This document shows, piece by piece, positions 8,228 to 16,267 of a DNA stretch of 43,680 nt. The stretch's first letter is position 1; every line of letters starts with the position of its first letter. The DNA is from Candidatus Coprenecus merdigallinarum. Lineage in GTDB: Bacteria; Bacteroidota; Bacteroidia; Bacteroidales; UBA932. Position numbers and translations under genes: made by a program. The notes beneath the pieces were generated by a model, which saw nothing but the letters and a program-made list of their open reading frames with translations, was not told the DNA's origin and made no database searches. The DNA lies in NCBI GenBank assembly GCA_018712545.1, contig DVGV01000015.1, positions 1-43,680 on the forward strand, written 5' to 3'.

Positions 8228-9319
8228 ATGAAAATGAGACGCGCAATGCATATCGTACTTTATGTTCTGGCTGCGGTGGCGGCCGCATTCCTGGCTTTCC
8301 TGCTGACAGCTGTCATCACTGATTACCGGCCGGCCGAAAGGGAGGTGCTGCAGGACTTATCCAGGCTTTCAGGCTCCGGTTCCGGAGATCGTTCCGGAAC
8401 TGCGGCAGGAGTACTCCCCGACTCCCTCTCCATCCTCTGCTGGAACATCGGCTACGGCGGTCTCGGGGACGACATGGACTTCTTCTACGACGGCGGCACG
8501 CAGGTACGCACGTCCAGGGAACGGACACAGGCCAATATTGACGGCATCATCGCGGAGATACGCCGCCACAGCCCCGACATCGTCCTGCTGCAGGAAGTGG
8601 ACGAATGTTCCAGACGTACCTACCGCATCAACGAGGTGGAAATGCTGCGCGGAGCCTTCCCCGACTATCACATTTTCCTGGGATACAATTACAAATCCTT
8701 CCTAGTCCCCATCCCCCTGAAGGCGCCGATGGGACGGGTCGCCAGCGGAGTGGTCCTGATGTCCAGGATTGCCCCGGAGGAGGTGGTCAGGTGGCAGTAC
8801 CCCTCCCGCTTCCCCTGGCCCGTCAGCATGTTCAATCTCAAGCGCTGCCTGCTCACGGCCACCTTCCGCCTCGCTGACGGCAGCAGCATATTCATCGGCA
8901 ACACCCACAACACCGCCTACGACACCGGAGGCATGCGCACCGCTGAGACCCGCTGGCTGGGAGGACTGACTGCCCGCCTCGCCTCGGAGGGCACCCCCTT
9001 CATCATCGGCGGCGACTGGAACCAGTTTCCGCCTGACTACACCCCCTCGGCGGCCGAGACCGACGACCCGCATTTTACCACCGTCGCTCTCGACACTGCC
9101 CTCCTCCAGGGCACCGGCCGCATCGCCTGGGACCCCTCGGCCAGGACCCTGCGCCACCTCAACGTTCCCTACGGTCCGGAATCCGTCCTCACCGTCACCG
9201 ACTACTTCTACATCTCCCCTGACGTCCGGGCAGACACGGTCCGCACCATCGACCTGCAATACAAGTACTCAGACCATCAGCCCGTACTGCTCCGGGCCAC
9301 GCTGTCCCATGCGGATTAA
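8228..9319 (+). CDS. Membrane-anchored endonuclease/exonuclease/phosphatase family protein
   Basis: The 363-residue product starts MKMRRAMHIVLYVLAAVAAAFLA, an uncleaved-looking membrane anchor or signal segment, so the catalytic domain is probably outside the cytoplasm. The EEP (DNase I-like) fold motifs appear in order: ILCWNIGYGG, DIVLLQEVD (catalytic Glu), IFIGNTHN, IIGGDWNQFPP (Asp/Asn pair), DYFYIS and YSDHQPVLL (catalytic His). Substrate cannot be told from sequence: the fold includes nucleases, inositol-phosphate phosphatases and sphingomyelinases. I use ATG 8228; upstream in-frame starts lie inside the pckA terminator. The gene follows that terminator by 5 bp and has no separate promoter box, so it may depend on read-through. 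It converges on the BACON lipoprotein gene. Confidence 0.85.
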   Translation: MKMRRAMHIVLYVLAAVAAAFLAFLLTAVITDYRPAEREVLQDLSRLSGSGSGDRSGTAAGVLPDSLSILCWNIGYGGLGDDMDFFYDGGTQVRTSRERTQANIDGIIAEIRRHSPDIVLLQEVDECSRRTYRINEVEMLRGAFPDYHIFLGYNYKSFLVPIPLKAPMGRVASGVVLMSRIAPEEVVRWQYPSRFPWPVSMFNLKRCLLTATFRLADGSSIFIGNTHNTAYDTGGMRTAETRWLGGLTARLASEGTPFIIGGDWNQFPPDYTPSAAETDDPHFTTVALDTALLQGTGRIAWDPSARTLRHLNVPYGPESVLTVTDYFYISPDVRADTVRTIDLQYKYSDHQPVLLRATLSHAD

Positions 9320-9331
9320 GAAGAGATGTTT

Positions 9332-9386
9332 ACTCCTTCGGAAGGAGTGGCGGATATGTAGAAATACCCGGCTCCTTCCAAAGGAG
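9332..9386. terminator. Two short related hairpins between convergent genes
   Basis: The first hairpin is ACTCCTTC-GGAAGGAGT (9332-9348). The second is CTCCTT-CCA-AAGGAG (9372-9386). Both share the CTCCTT/AAGGAG stem and lie in the 75-bp gap between convergent stop codons. No U tract follows, so they are at most weak bidirectional terminators or a small duplicated element. Confidence 0.45.
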
Positions 9387-9394
9387 TGAAATGA

Positions 9395-11266
9395 TTACTT
9401 CTCCATCACCCTCACAGTGTTGTCGAATGAATGGGAAAAGGCCTTGGTGCCGAACACTCCGTTGTACCAGCTGACAAACTCATCCGCATCGTGTGACGCA
9501 TCCTCCTCAGTTACTGTAAACGGCTTGCTGCGCCATACTTTTGTATAGGCTCCGTTCTTGTCAATGGCAAATCCTGCAATCACCGCCTGCTGGTCATACG
9601 ACATGATGAAAACCGTGGCCGGTTCAGTTATTGCATAATTGTTCATCAGGTCCATCTTGATGTCCTCGTCGGACATGCTGGAAAGTGCACTCAGTTCATA
9701 CATATAGTAATAATACTTGTCGATGGACTCGAAGTCAGCTTCCACTTCCATGGGCATGACGCAGTCCCAGCCGCCCACATAGAAGCCGTACTCATCCGGC
9801 ATAAGCTCTGCAACTTCCTCAATGGAATACCATTTGTCAAAGTTTACCTGAAATGCGACATCGGAGGTCACTTCCTCAGGAGTGGTGAAGATATGCTTGA
9901 ACAAGGATGTTGTCACTGTGCCTCCGGAATATCCGAACGCGAGTATCATGTAGTCAGTATCGGCATTGAGTCCGCTGAGATATTCGGTCCTGTCACCTGA
10001 GTAGACATTGTATATCGGATAGTAATCGATGATCATCTGGAGAATCTCCTCATCGGTGTAGCCCTCGAAGCCCACGGGATCGGTCTGAACCCACACGTAT
10101 GAATCATTGTTGGTAGTGGTAATGTTCAGTGTCGCCGTATGCGCTGTGACATCTGTCGTAGTCATTGTGATGATATTGTCCGAAGGCTCTACTTTCTCTG
10201 TCTGGAACACCTGGCAGTAAGGCTCGGAACACAGCTGAGGTGTCTCGTCCAGGGCAAACACTATGGCCGTATATTCTTTTTCAGGCTCGAGGTTGTATGT
10301 TTTTGCCAACGCTCCCTGGTATCCGGAGACAATCAGGATAGTCTCGGGATCCATACCCATACCTAAGTAAAGGGCAATATCATTGAGATAAAGCTGATAG
10401 CATGTCGTCAGCATATCCTCCACCTGTTCCGGGTCAAGACCTTCGACGATATTGGCATAGTACCATCCGTCATAAGAGCCCGGATCTACCGACAGAGTTA
10501 CAGCCGCTCCGCTGACTTCAAGGTCGACATCGAAGTCCACATCGACAGTCTTAATCTCTTCACTGGTAACATCTACCCTGACGATATCCGTCAGCCTGGT
10601 CTTGGCTGCCAGGTCGATGCCATAGGCATACACTGTGAACGTCGTGGCAGGCATTACAGGCGACTTGACATAATCTATCTGGTCGCCCTTGAGGGCCACA
10701 CTCGCCAGATCGATGCCCTCGCCCTCGAAATAGACCATATCGTCATTGAAGAGGTCATCGTCCTCCGGGAAATCCGCCACATATTCTGCAGGCGACACAA
10801 AGAATATATAATTCATCTCCTTGTCCAGAGGAATGATGTCAAATGTAATGCTGGATGTCTTCACATCCTTCACGGTAATCTCAAAAGGAGCGGGCTTGGG
10901 ATCCGCCGGCTGCTGTACAATCTTGAAAGACGCATCTTCGGCGCCGGGATATGCTACTGTAAATTCCGCTGTACGGCTGTCCTCCTCCTCATTCTCTGCT
11001 ACTGTGAGAATAATCTGTCCGGCCACTGCCACATCGATACCAGACACCCAGTCCACAGCTTCTACAGGTTCAACTGTGATGACGCTGCCTTCAACAGCAT
11101 TCTCAAGGGTATAGTCCAGCGTTACCGTGCCTCCGGCTGCCGGGACAGATACTTCCGACTGGGACAGCTTCAAAGAAGGAGGAGTGGTTTTTTCTTCCGG
11201 TTTGCAGGAAGCGATGAGGAACAATGCCGACAGAAGGCATAAGATAGTGATTTTTAAGTGGTTCAT
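9395..11266 (-). CDS. BACON domain lipoprotein, probably surface exposed
   Basis: A 623-residue exported lipoprotein. The signal ends in the lipobox LIASC, followed by KPEEK, a charged stretch like the surface-export signal of Bacteroidota lipoproteins. Residues about 30-115 form a BACON-type domain (LSQSEVSVPAAGGTVTLDYT ... TAEFTVAYPG ... FKIVQQPA). Two later blocks look like repeated FN3-like or related beta-sandwich units that begin VKTSSITFDIIP and VTAHTATLNITT, each followed by a long acidic helix-rich insert. BACON domains are often carbohydrate or mucin associated, but no enzyme motif is seen. The gene stands alone. Its promoter lies on an 87-bp segment flanked by 21-bp inverted repeats, so expression may be phase variable. 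Confidence 0.85.
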   Translation of the reverse strand: MNHLKITILCLLSALFLIASCKPEEKTTPPSLKLSQSEVSVPAAGGTVTLDYTLENAVEGSVITVEPVEAVDWVSGIDVAVAGQIILTVAENEEEDSRTAEFTVAYPGAEDASFKIVQQPADPKPAPFEITVKDVKTSSITFDIIPLDKEMNYIFFVSPAEYVADFPEDDDLFNDDMVYFEGEGIDLASVALKGDQIDYVKSPVMPATTFTVYAYGIDLAAKTRLTDIVRVDVTSEEIKTVDVDFDVDLEVSGAAVTLSVDPGSYDGWYYANIVEGLDPEQVEDMLTTCYQLYLNDIALYLGMGMDPETILIVSGYQGALAKTYNLEPEKEYTAIVFALDETPQLCSEPYCQVFQTEKVEPSDNIITMTTTDVTAHTATLNITTTNNDSYVWVQTDPVGFEGYTDEEILQMIIDYYPIYNVYSGDRTEYLSGLNADTDYMILAFGYSGGTVTTSLFKHIFTTPEEVTSDVAFQVNFDKWYSIEEVAELMPDEYGFYVGGWDCVMPMEVEADFESIDKYYYYMYELSALSSMSDEDIKMDLMNNYAITEPATVFIMSYDQQAVIAGFAIDKNGAYTKVWRSKPFTVTEEDASHDADEFVSWYNGVFGTKAFSHSFDNTVRVMEK

Positions 11267-11291
11267 AAAACTTTAATAGTTAATGGTTAGT

Positions 11292-11312
11292 TATTGGTTT
11301 TAAACGTTCGTT
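11292..11312 (+). repeat. Left 21-bp inverted repeat flanking lipoprotein promoter
   Basis: The arm contains TTTAAACGTTCGTT and is the reverse complement of 11400-11420 with one mismatch in 21 (T against C at the seventh base). It lies in the expected 5' leader of the BACON lipoprotein gene. Confidence 0.75.
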
Positions 11313-11399
11313 AAAACGTGTTACAAATCTAATAAGATATTGTTGACTTTGTAGCTTGATAATCAGAAAATATCATATCGGCATCCGATGTAAATAAAA
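11313..11399. other. Candidate invertible promoter segment of the BACON lipoprotein
   Basis: An 87-bp AT-rich segment enclosed by 21-bp inverted repeats (20 of 21 matching). It holds a TAGATTTG promoter box 12 bp from the inner edge of the left arm, facing the lipoprotein gene. The layout copies that of the capsule promoter at 3136-3257, but the arm sequences are unrelated, so a different recombinase would be expected. Inversion is inferred, not observed. Confidence 0.6.
11324..11331 (-). promoter_or_regulatory. Promoter box of the BACON lipoprotein gene
   Basis: On the minus strand it reads TAGATTTG, a full match to TAnnTTTG and identical to the capsule promoter box. Initiation near 11318 would give a 52-nt leader. 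A good -33 element is not visible. Confidence 0.65.
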
Positions 11400-11420
11400 A
11401 ACGAACGTTTAAAGCCAATA
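11400..11420 (-). repeat. Right 21-bp inverted repeat flanking lipoprotein promoter
   Basis: Contains AACGAACGTTTAAA, the reverse complement of the left arm core. 20 of 21 bases match. It lies 54 bp beyond the stop codon of the MBL hydrolase gene. Confidence 0.75.
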
Positions 11421-11474
11421 CAAATCAGACCATTCCAGGAGCAGATTTCCCCCGAAAGGATTGATAGCCTATAA

Positions 11475-12269
11475 CTAAAATTCCAGTGAAAACACCTCTG
11501 CGCGGGGCAGGCAGACGAGCTGCAGGTCATCGGGGACAGATAGTCCCATGGATTCGACGGCACTGAGAGCAGAGGCGTATGCCAGGGACGGGGTGTTGTT
11601 GTCCTTGCTGAGATGGCATAGGAATATGCCGCGCAGGCCGGGATGCCAGAGACGGCGGACGGCAGCGGCGCAGTCATCATTGCTTAGATGGCCGGAATCA
11701 CCGAGAATGCGGGATTTCAGATCCGGGGGATAGCTGCCGCGCATGAGCATATCCACATCGTAGTTGGACTCGATAATCAGATAATCGGCATCCCGGCAGA
11801 TGTCATAGGCGTATTCCGGCACCCTGCCCAGGTCCGTCATGAACACAAACTTCGTCCCGAAAAAGTCCAGCCGGTAGCCCAGGGTCTGGGTGGCGTCGTG
11901 AGGAACCTCGAACGTCAGGCATTTCACTCCGCGCATCTCCGTCTCAACCCCCGGCCGCAGCACCCTTCGTGAACCTCCTATCTCCGGTCCGACAGCCTTA
12001 TGCCGCGACAGTGCGTCATGCAGCCGTGCAGTGGCATACACAGGCACTGACAGCCGCTGGGCCACGGATGCCAGCCCGCGGATATGGTCCACATGGTCGT
12101 GCGTGACGAAAATCATCTCCACCGACGAGATGTCGACACCCGCGCCGGCGAGCCTGGACTTGACAGTCCTGAAGCCGACTCCGGCATCCACGATCAGAGC
12201 CGTACGCTCATCACCTACATAATAACAGTTACCGTTGCTCCCGCTCGAGATACTCAGAAATCTTGCCAT
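11475..12269 (-). CDS. MBL-fold metallo-hydrolase, YycJ-like
   Basis: A 264-residue metallo-beta-lactamase fold protein. It begins MARFLSISSGSNGNCYYVGD, the same pattern as the YycJ/WalJ group, and has the metal motif THDHVDH at residues 56-62 and a further metal Asp in MTDLGRVP. YycJ proteins are putative DNA or RNA hydrolases with a DNA-repair link in other phyla; the exact substrate here is unknown. An upstream in-frame ATG at 12347 is open, but the homologous N-terminus begins at 12269, which overlaps the HAD gene by 41 bp. It is the last gene of the five-gene operon starting at 16083. No enzymatic link to methylthioadenosine salvage is obvious, so it may be there only by position. Confidence 0.87.
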   Translation of the reverse strand: MARFLSISSGSNGNCYYVGDERTALIVDAGVGFRTVKSRLAGAGVDISSVEMIFVTHDHVDHIRGLASVAQRLSVPVYATARLHDALSRHKAVGPEIGGSRRVLRPGVETEMRGVKCLTFEVPHDATQTLGYRLDFFGTKFVFMTDLGRVPEYAYDICRDADYLIIESNYDVDMLMRGSYPPDLKSRILGDSGHLSNDDCAAAVRRLWHPGLRGIFLCHLSKDNNTPSLAYASALSAVESMGLSVPDDLQLVCLPRAEVFSLEF

Positions 12270-12882
12270 ACAGGTCTTCTTTAGGACTGAAGAGCACAGA
12301 GTGCAGGCCCTGTGCCCGTCCGGCCTCGACATTGGCCGGCGAATCATCTATGTAAAGCGTCTCTTCGGGGACAATCCCCGAGTCCGCGATCATCCTGCGG
12401 AAGATAGCAGGATCAGGCTTTGCCACCTTCATCTGATAGGACAGGTACAGCCGTTCGAATATCTCCTTGACATCATAGCCGCGTTCCCTGAAGAGCCTGC
12501 GGCAATAGTTCATGCCGATAGGGTTGGTATTGCTCAGCAGCAGCATCCTGTAGTCCTGCCGCAGACGCAGCAGGGTATCTATCCTTTCCTGGGGAATGGG
12601 ACATAGAAAACAGTTGAGAGAGTAGTCTATCTGCTTGTCCGTAACCACCCTGGGCTGTCCGTCCGGAGTGGTCGTCACCGCACGTGAGCGGATGATGTCC
12701 CGGAACTGCGGGGCCGTTATCCGCCCTGTCTCGAATTTCTCGAAATAACCCACCTGCCGGTAGGAACGCAGCACGTCACCGAAGTCCTTGTAACCGACCA
12801 CTTCGTTGAACGCCCTGATGCAGGCTATACGGTTCAGGGGCACTATCACCCCGCCCAGATCGAAAACCAAATTTCTTATCAT
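12229..12882 (-). CDS. HAD family hydrolase, subfamily IA, YihX-like
   Basis: A 217-residue HAD phosphatase-type protein. Motif I is FDLGGVIVPLN with nucleophile Asp8. The second acid of the usual DxD is Gly, as in YihX and dehalogenase-like members. Motif II is LLLSNTNP, motif III Lys lies in KVAKPDPAIF, and motif IV is LYIDDSPANVEAG. The cap is the helical C1 type. Known relatives dephosphorylate sugar phosphates such as glucose-1-phosphate. The start ATG overlaps the mtnA stop by 4 bp, showing translational coupling. Because MtnA makes a phosphorylated sugar, a role on a methylthioribulose- or ribose-phosphate is conceivable, but that is inference. Confidence 0.88.
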   Translation of the reverse strand: MIRNLVFDLGGVIVPLNRIACIRAFNEVVGYKDFGDVLRSYRQVGYFEKFETGRITAPQFRDIIRSRAVTTTPDGQPRVVTDKQIDYSLNCFLCPIPQERIDTLLRLRQDYRMLLLSNTNPIGMNYCRRLFRERGYDVKEIFERLYLSYQMKVAKPDPAIFRRMIADSGIVPEETLYIDDSPANVEAGRAQGLHSVLFSPKEDLYGKISEYLEREQR

Positions 12883-13970
12883 ACTGTCTTCTCATTAAAT
12901 TTCAGGAAAGTAAAATCATATGGAGGGCGGTAAATCCCCCTCTCGGTGACAATCCCGGATATCAGTTCCGCAGGAGTAATGTCAAATGCAGGATTGTAGA
13001 CCTTGACACCCTCCGGAGCTGTCCTCCTGGAAAAATACAGGTCCGTCACCTCGTCTGCGCCGCGCTGCTCCACCGGGATACCATCCCCTGAGGCAGTATC
13101 AGGGTCTATCGAGGATGTAGGGCCCAATATATAAAAAGGTATTCCGTAATACCGGGCCAGGATCGCAAGGGCGCCGGTACCTATCTTGTTGGCGGTATCC
13201 CCGTTGGCGGCCACACGGTCACAGCCAGTAAAGACCAGGTCGACTTTTCCGGAGGCCATCAGCGATGACGCCATGCTGTCGCACTGGAGGGTGACATCCA
13301 CGCCCGCTTTCTGAAGCTCGAACGCCGTGATGCGGGCGCCCTGCATCAGAGGACGGGTCTCATCGGCATAGACCCTGGGTGCGAGCCCGCGGCTGTGGGC
13401 CAGGTAGACTGGAGCCAGGGCCGTTCCGTAGCGCGAAACAGCGTAATGCCCCGCATTGCAGTGGGTCAGAATACCCATGTCAGGACGGTCGATGAGCGCG
13501 GCGCCGTATTCGGCTATCGAGCGGCACATGGCCATGTCCTCGGACTTTACCGCCTCTGCCTCACGGCGAAGCGCATCGAGCAGCTGCGGCAGGGGAAGTG
13601 CTCCGCAAGCCTTGAAACACCTTTCCATACGGTCGAGTGCAGCCGCCAGGTTGACGGCAGTCGGACGCGCTGAGCAGAGGTACCGGCTGATACGGAAAAA
13701 TTCATCGGAGGCATGCCTGAAATCAAATCCGGGCACCACTGCCTCCCGCCTGAATGCCACGTACAGCCCGTAAGCCGCGGCAATGCCTATGGCCGGCGCA
13801 CCGCGCACCCTGAGGCGGGCTATGGCCTCATAGACCTGGGCCTCGTCCCTGAGGGTCAGAAACTTTTCCTCCCAGGGCAACAGGGTCTGGTCTACTATGA
13901 CCACACCCTCCCCGTCCGGGGCCAGGGCCACGCTGTCGTATGCAAAGAGGTCGTCGAGCTGCACTGACAT
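12879..13970 (-). CDS. mtnA: S-methyl-5-thioribose-1-phosphate isomerase
   Basis: Isomerises methylthioribose-1-phosphate to methylthioribulose-1-phosphate in methionine salvage. The 363-residue protein is of family length and related to eIF2B-type regulators. Signature segments are RVRGAPAIGIAAAYG near residue 55, ILTHCNAGHYA with the catalytic Cys, and FTGCDRVAANGDTANKIGT with the catalytic Asp. It lies 4 bp after the nucleoside phosphorylase stop and overlaps the HAD gene. This order fits a route in which methylthioadenosine is deaminated, phosphorolysed to methylthioribose-1-phosphate, and isomerised. No mtnB, C or D genes or aldolase are in the window, so the pathway beyond this step is not shown. 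A related activity on ribose-1-phosphate derivatives is possible. Confidence 0.94.
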   Translation of the reverse strand: MSVQLDDLFAYDSVALAPDGEGVVIVDQTLLPWEEKFLTLRDEAQVYEAIARLRVRGAPAIGIAAAYGLYVAFRREAVVPGFDFRHASDEFFRISRYLCSARPTAVNLAAALDRMERCFKACGALPLPQLLDALRREAEAVKSEDMAMCRSIAEYGAALIDRPDMGILTHCNAGHYAVSRYGTALAPVYLAHSRGLAPRVYADETRPLMQGARITAFELQKAGVDVTLQCDSMASSLMASGKVDLVFTGCDRVAANGDTANKIGTGALAILARYYGIPFYILGPTSSIDPDTASGDGIPVEQRGADEVTDLYFSRRTAPEGVKVYNPAFDITPAELISGIVTERGIYRPPYDFTFLKFNEKTV

Positions 13971-13974
13971 AGCA

Positions 13975-14808
13975 CTAGAACTGCATTCTCTCTATAAGAG
14001 TCGTAAATATCACAGTCATGCGGTCCGCCGCTGCATCGGCCGCACGCACCACGTCGTCCCCGTTGTTCTCGAAGTCCTCAGCGTAGTCGTCATGAGCCTC
14101 ATTGGTGATGACGGACATACCGAAGACCGGAACGGAGCTGTGCCTGGCCACTATCACCTCGGGGATGGTGGACATGCCTATCGCGTCCGCTCCTATCAGA
14201 CGGAAATACTTGTACTCCGAGGGAGTCTCGTAGCTCGGACCCGTACCGGCGAGATAGACGCCCTTCTTGAGCTCAATGCCCTTCTCGCGGCCTATCTCCT
14301 CGGCCAGGGCTATCAGCCTGGGGTCGTAGGGACGGGTCATGTCCGGGAAACGGGGGCCGAACTCATCGAGATTGGGGCCGATGAGGGGGTTGGGCAGCTT
14401 GTTGATGTGGTCGCGGATAATCATGAGGTCGCCCACGTGAAAGTCAAAGTTCACTCCTCCGGCGGCGTTGGATACGAAGAGGGCCTTGATGCCCAGGCGG
14501 ACCATCACCCGCACGGGAAGGGTCACCTTGTCCATGGGATAGCCCTCGTAGTAGTGGAAGCGGCCCTGCATGGCCATGACGGTCTTCCCGCCGAGGGTTC
14601 CGACGATGAAATTGCCCTTGTGGCCGATGGCCGTGGACTTCACGAAGCCCGGGACATCGGTGTAGGGTATCGTCAGAGGAGCCCCGATCCGGTCCGCCAG
14701 CTTGCCCAGACCGCTGCCCAGGATGATGCCGACCTGGGGTCTGAGACCTCCGAGACGGCCTTCGAGGTACTGTACCGCCTCATTTATTACTGTCATTCTG
14801 TTGTTCAT
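13975..14808 (-). CDS. Purine nucleoside phosphorylase (6-oxopurine type)
   Basis: A 277-residue member of the trimeric PNP/MTAP family, which splits nucleosides with phosphate. Visible motifs: phosphate loop GIILGSGLG near residue 28, [18 protein letters not shown], and [18 protein letters not shown]. The base-specificity loop reads SVITNEA. The Asn is typical of enzymes for hypoxanthine/guanine, whereas true methylthioadenosine phosphorylases have Asp there. With a deaminase upstream and mtnA downstream, a natural substrate could be 5'-methylthioinosine, as in the Pseudomonas route; ordinary inosine/guanosine is the alternative. The gene starts 3 bp after the deaminase stop. The family call is strong, the substrate is inferred. 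Confidence 0.92.
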   Translation of the reverse strand: MNNRMTVINEAVQYLEGRLGGLRPQVGIILGSGLGKLADRIGAPLTIPYTDVPGFVKSTAIGHKGNFIVGTLGGKTVMAMQGRFHYYEGYPMDKVTLPVRVMVRLGIKALFVSNAAGGVNFDFHVGDLMIIRDHINKLPNPLIGPNLDEFGPRFPDMTRPYDPRLIALAEEIGREKGIELKKGVYLAGTGPSYETPSEYKYFRLIGADAIGMSTIPEVIVARHSSVPVFGMSVITNEAHDDYAEDFENNGDDVVRAADAAADRMTVIFTTLIERMQF

Positions 14809-14811
14809 ATC

Positions 14812-16083
14812 TTATGCGTTTATTTTCCTTAAAAACCTTTCTGTCTCCTCCCTGGCCCTGGCGAGGACCTCTTCCTGTCCCTCTACCCTGCCGCCCTGCA
14901 TGAGGATGCGGCCGCCGCAGATAAGGGTGTCGATGCAGGAGGAGTTGGCCGAATAGATGAAATTGGCCTTGAAATTGTGCGCCGGAACGAAGAATGGCGA
15001 GGCCGTGTCCACCAGGATCAGGTCCGCGAGGGCTCCTTCCTCCACCTTCCCGGAATTCAGGCCGAGGGCGCGGGCACCGTTGACCGTTCCCATGGCCAGC
15101 AGCTCGTCCAGGGGCAGGGCTGCCGGATCCTCCCTCCAGGCCTTCTGGGCCAGGGCGGCGGTCTTGAGGGCCTCGCGCAGGTCGAGATTGTTCGAGGAGC
15201 CGGCTCCGTCCGTACCCATGGTCACATTGGCACCGGCATCGCGCAGTTCATTGTACCTGAACCGCCAGCCGGAGGCCAGCTTGAGATTGGAGTTGACGTT
15301 GTGAACCACCGTAGTGCCGGAGTCTCCCAGCAACCGGACGTCCTCATCGCTCAGCCAGAGGGTGTGGGCTGCCGTCAGGTCGCGGCCCAGCAGCCCCATG
15401 TCGGCCAGACGGCGGGTCGGAGAGACACCGTAGCGGGCCTGATGGGCCTCGTTCTCCGTCCGTGTTTCGGAGAGATGGGTATGCAGCAGAAGTTCCCGGC
15501 TGCGGGCAAAATCCGCGGCCCAGAGCATATTGTCGTCGCTGACGGTATAGTGCGCGTGGATAGAGACTCCGAACCGGACCCTGGAGGACCAGGAACGGGA
15601 CGCCGCGTACATTGCCTCACATTCCTCCCTCTGGAACCTCTGCCTGCCCGGGTCGCCCCCGTCGAGGAAGCAGTAGGTCAGATGGGCCCTCATCCCGCTG
15701 TCCTCCACGGCCTGAGCGGCGCGGTCTATCCTCCAGTACATGTCATTGAAGGCCACGGTGCCGGTGCGGATCATCTCCAGGCAGGCCAGGCGGGTCCCCC
15801 AGTAGACCAGGTCGTCGTCCAGGGCCGTCTCCGCCTTCCATACGGCGTCGAGCCAGGCCTTCAGGGGCATGTCCTCGCAGATGCCGCGGAATAGGGTCAT
15901 TCCGGCATGGGTGTGCATATTGACAAAGGCCGGCAGCACGCTCATGCCGCGGCCGTCCAGTACCTGGATACCGTCCCCGCACTGAAGGGCGGAGCCTATG
16001 CGGGAGATTGTCCCGTCCTTTATATAAATGTCGCAGGAACAGCCCTCCAGAAGGACGTTCCTGAGCAGAAGATTGCCTTTCAT
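14812..16083 (-). CDS. mtaD: Amidohydrolase, 5'-methylthioadenosine/SAH deaminase type
   Basis: A 423-residue zinc amidohydrolase of the MtaD/TrzN/guanine-deaminase-like group. In order: an N-terminal composite beta domain, VNMHTHAGMTLFRG (HxH metal pair), the IHAHYT segment, LLLHTHLSETRTEN, and TMGTDGAGSSNNLDL with the metal Asp. The MTLFRG and PLKAWL sequences are close to known methylthioadenosine/S-adenosylhomocysteine deaminases, which turn MTA into methylthioinosine. It is the first gene of the operon, with a promoter box at 16113-16120 and a leader of about 24 nt. The following PNP and MtnA genes support this substrate over guanine or atrazine-type substrates, but adenosine or SAH is also possible. 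Confidence 0.87.
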   Translation of the reverse strand: MKGNLLLRNVLLEGCSCDIYIKDGTISRIGSALQCGDGIQVLDGRGMSVLPAFVNMHTHAGMTLFRGICEDMPLKAWLDAVWKAETALDDDLVYWGTRLACLEMIRTGTVAFNDMYWRIDRAAQAVEDSGMRAHLTYCFLDGGDPGRQRFQREECEAMYAASRSWSSRVRFGVSIHAHYTVSDDNMLWAADFARSRELLLHTHLSETRTENEAHQARYGVSPTRRLADMGLLGRDLTAAHTLWLSDEDVRLLGDSGTTVVHNVNSNLKLASGWRFRYNELRDAGANVTMGTDGAGSSNNLDLREALKTAALAQKAWREDPAALPLDELLAMGTVNGARALGLNSGKVEEGALADLILVDTASPFFVPAHNFKANFIYSANSSCIDTLICGGRILMQGGRVEGQEEVLARAREETERFLRKINA

Positions 16084-16112
16084 ATCATCCGTTTCACATC
16101 TGTCGCAAACAA

Positions 16113-16120
16113 CAAATATA
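16113..16120 (-). promoter_or_regulatory. Promoter box of the MTA salvage operon
   Basis: On the minus strand this reads TATATTTG, a full TAnnTTTG match, 29 bp before the ATG at 16083. It is divergent from the box at 16233-16240. Confidence 0.65.
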
Positions 16121-16232
16121 GGAATAAGTGGCGGAAATACGGAATTTTTTGCAAAGAATTTAAAATTTTAAGAAGCGGAGGCGCTGTTGATTAAATTTAT
16201 AAGCAGATAAGATATTTTTGGTATATATTTCG

Positions 16233-16240
16233 TATATTTG
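16233..16240 (+). promoter_or_regulatory. Promoter box of the acyl-CoA synthetase/2-oxoacid oxidoreductase operon
   Basis: TATATTTG, a full TAnnTTTG match, 27 bp before the ATG at 16268. It supports that start over an upstream TTG at 16238, which would lie within the box. Confidence 0.65.
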
Positions 16241-16267
16241 CAGAATGTAAATAGAATTTTGCATGCA

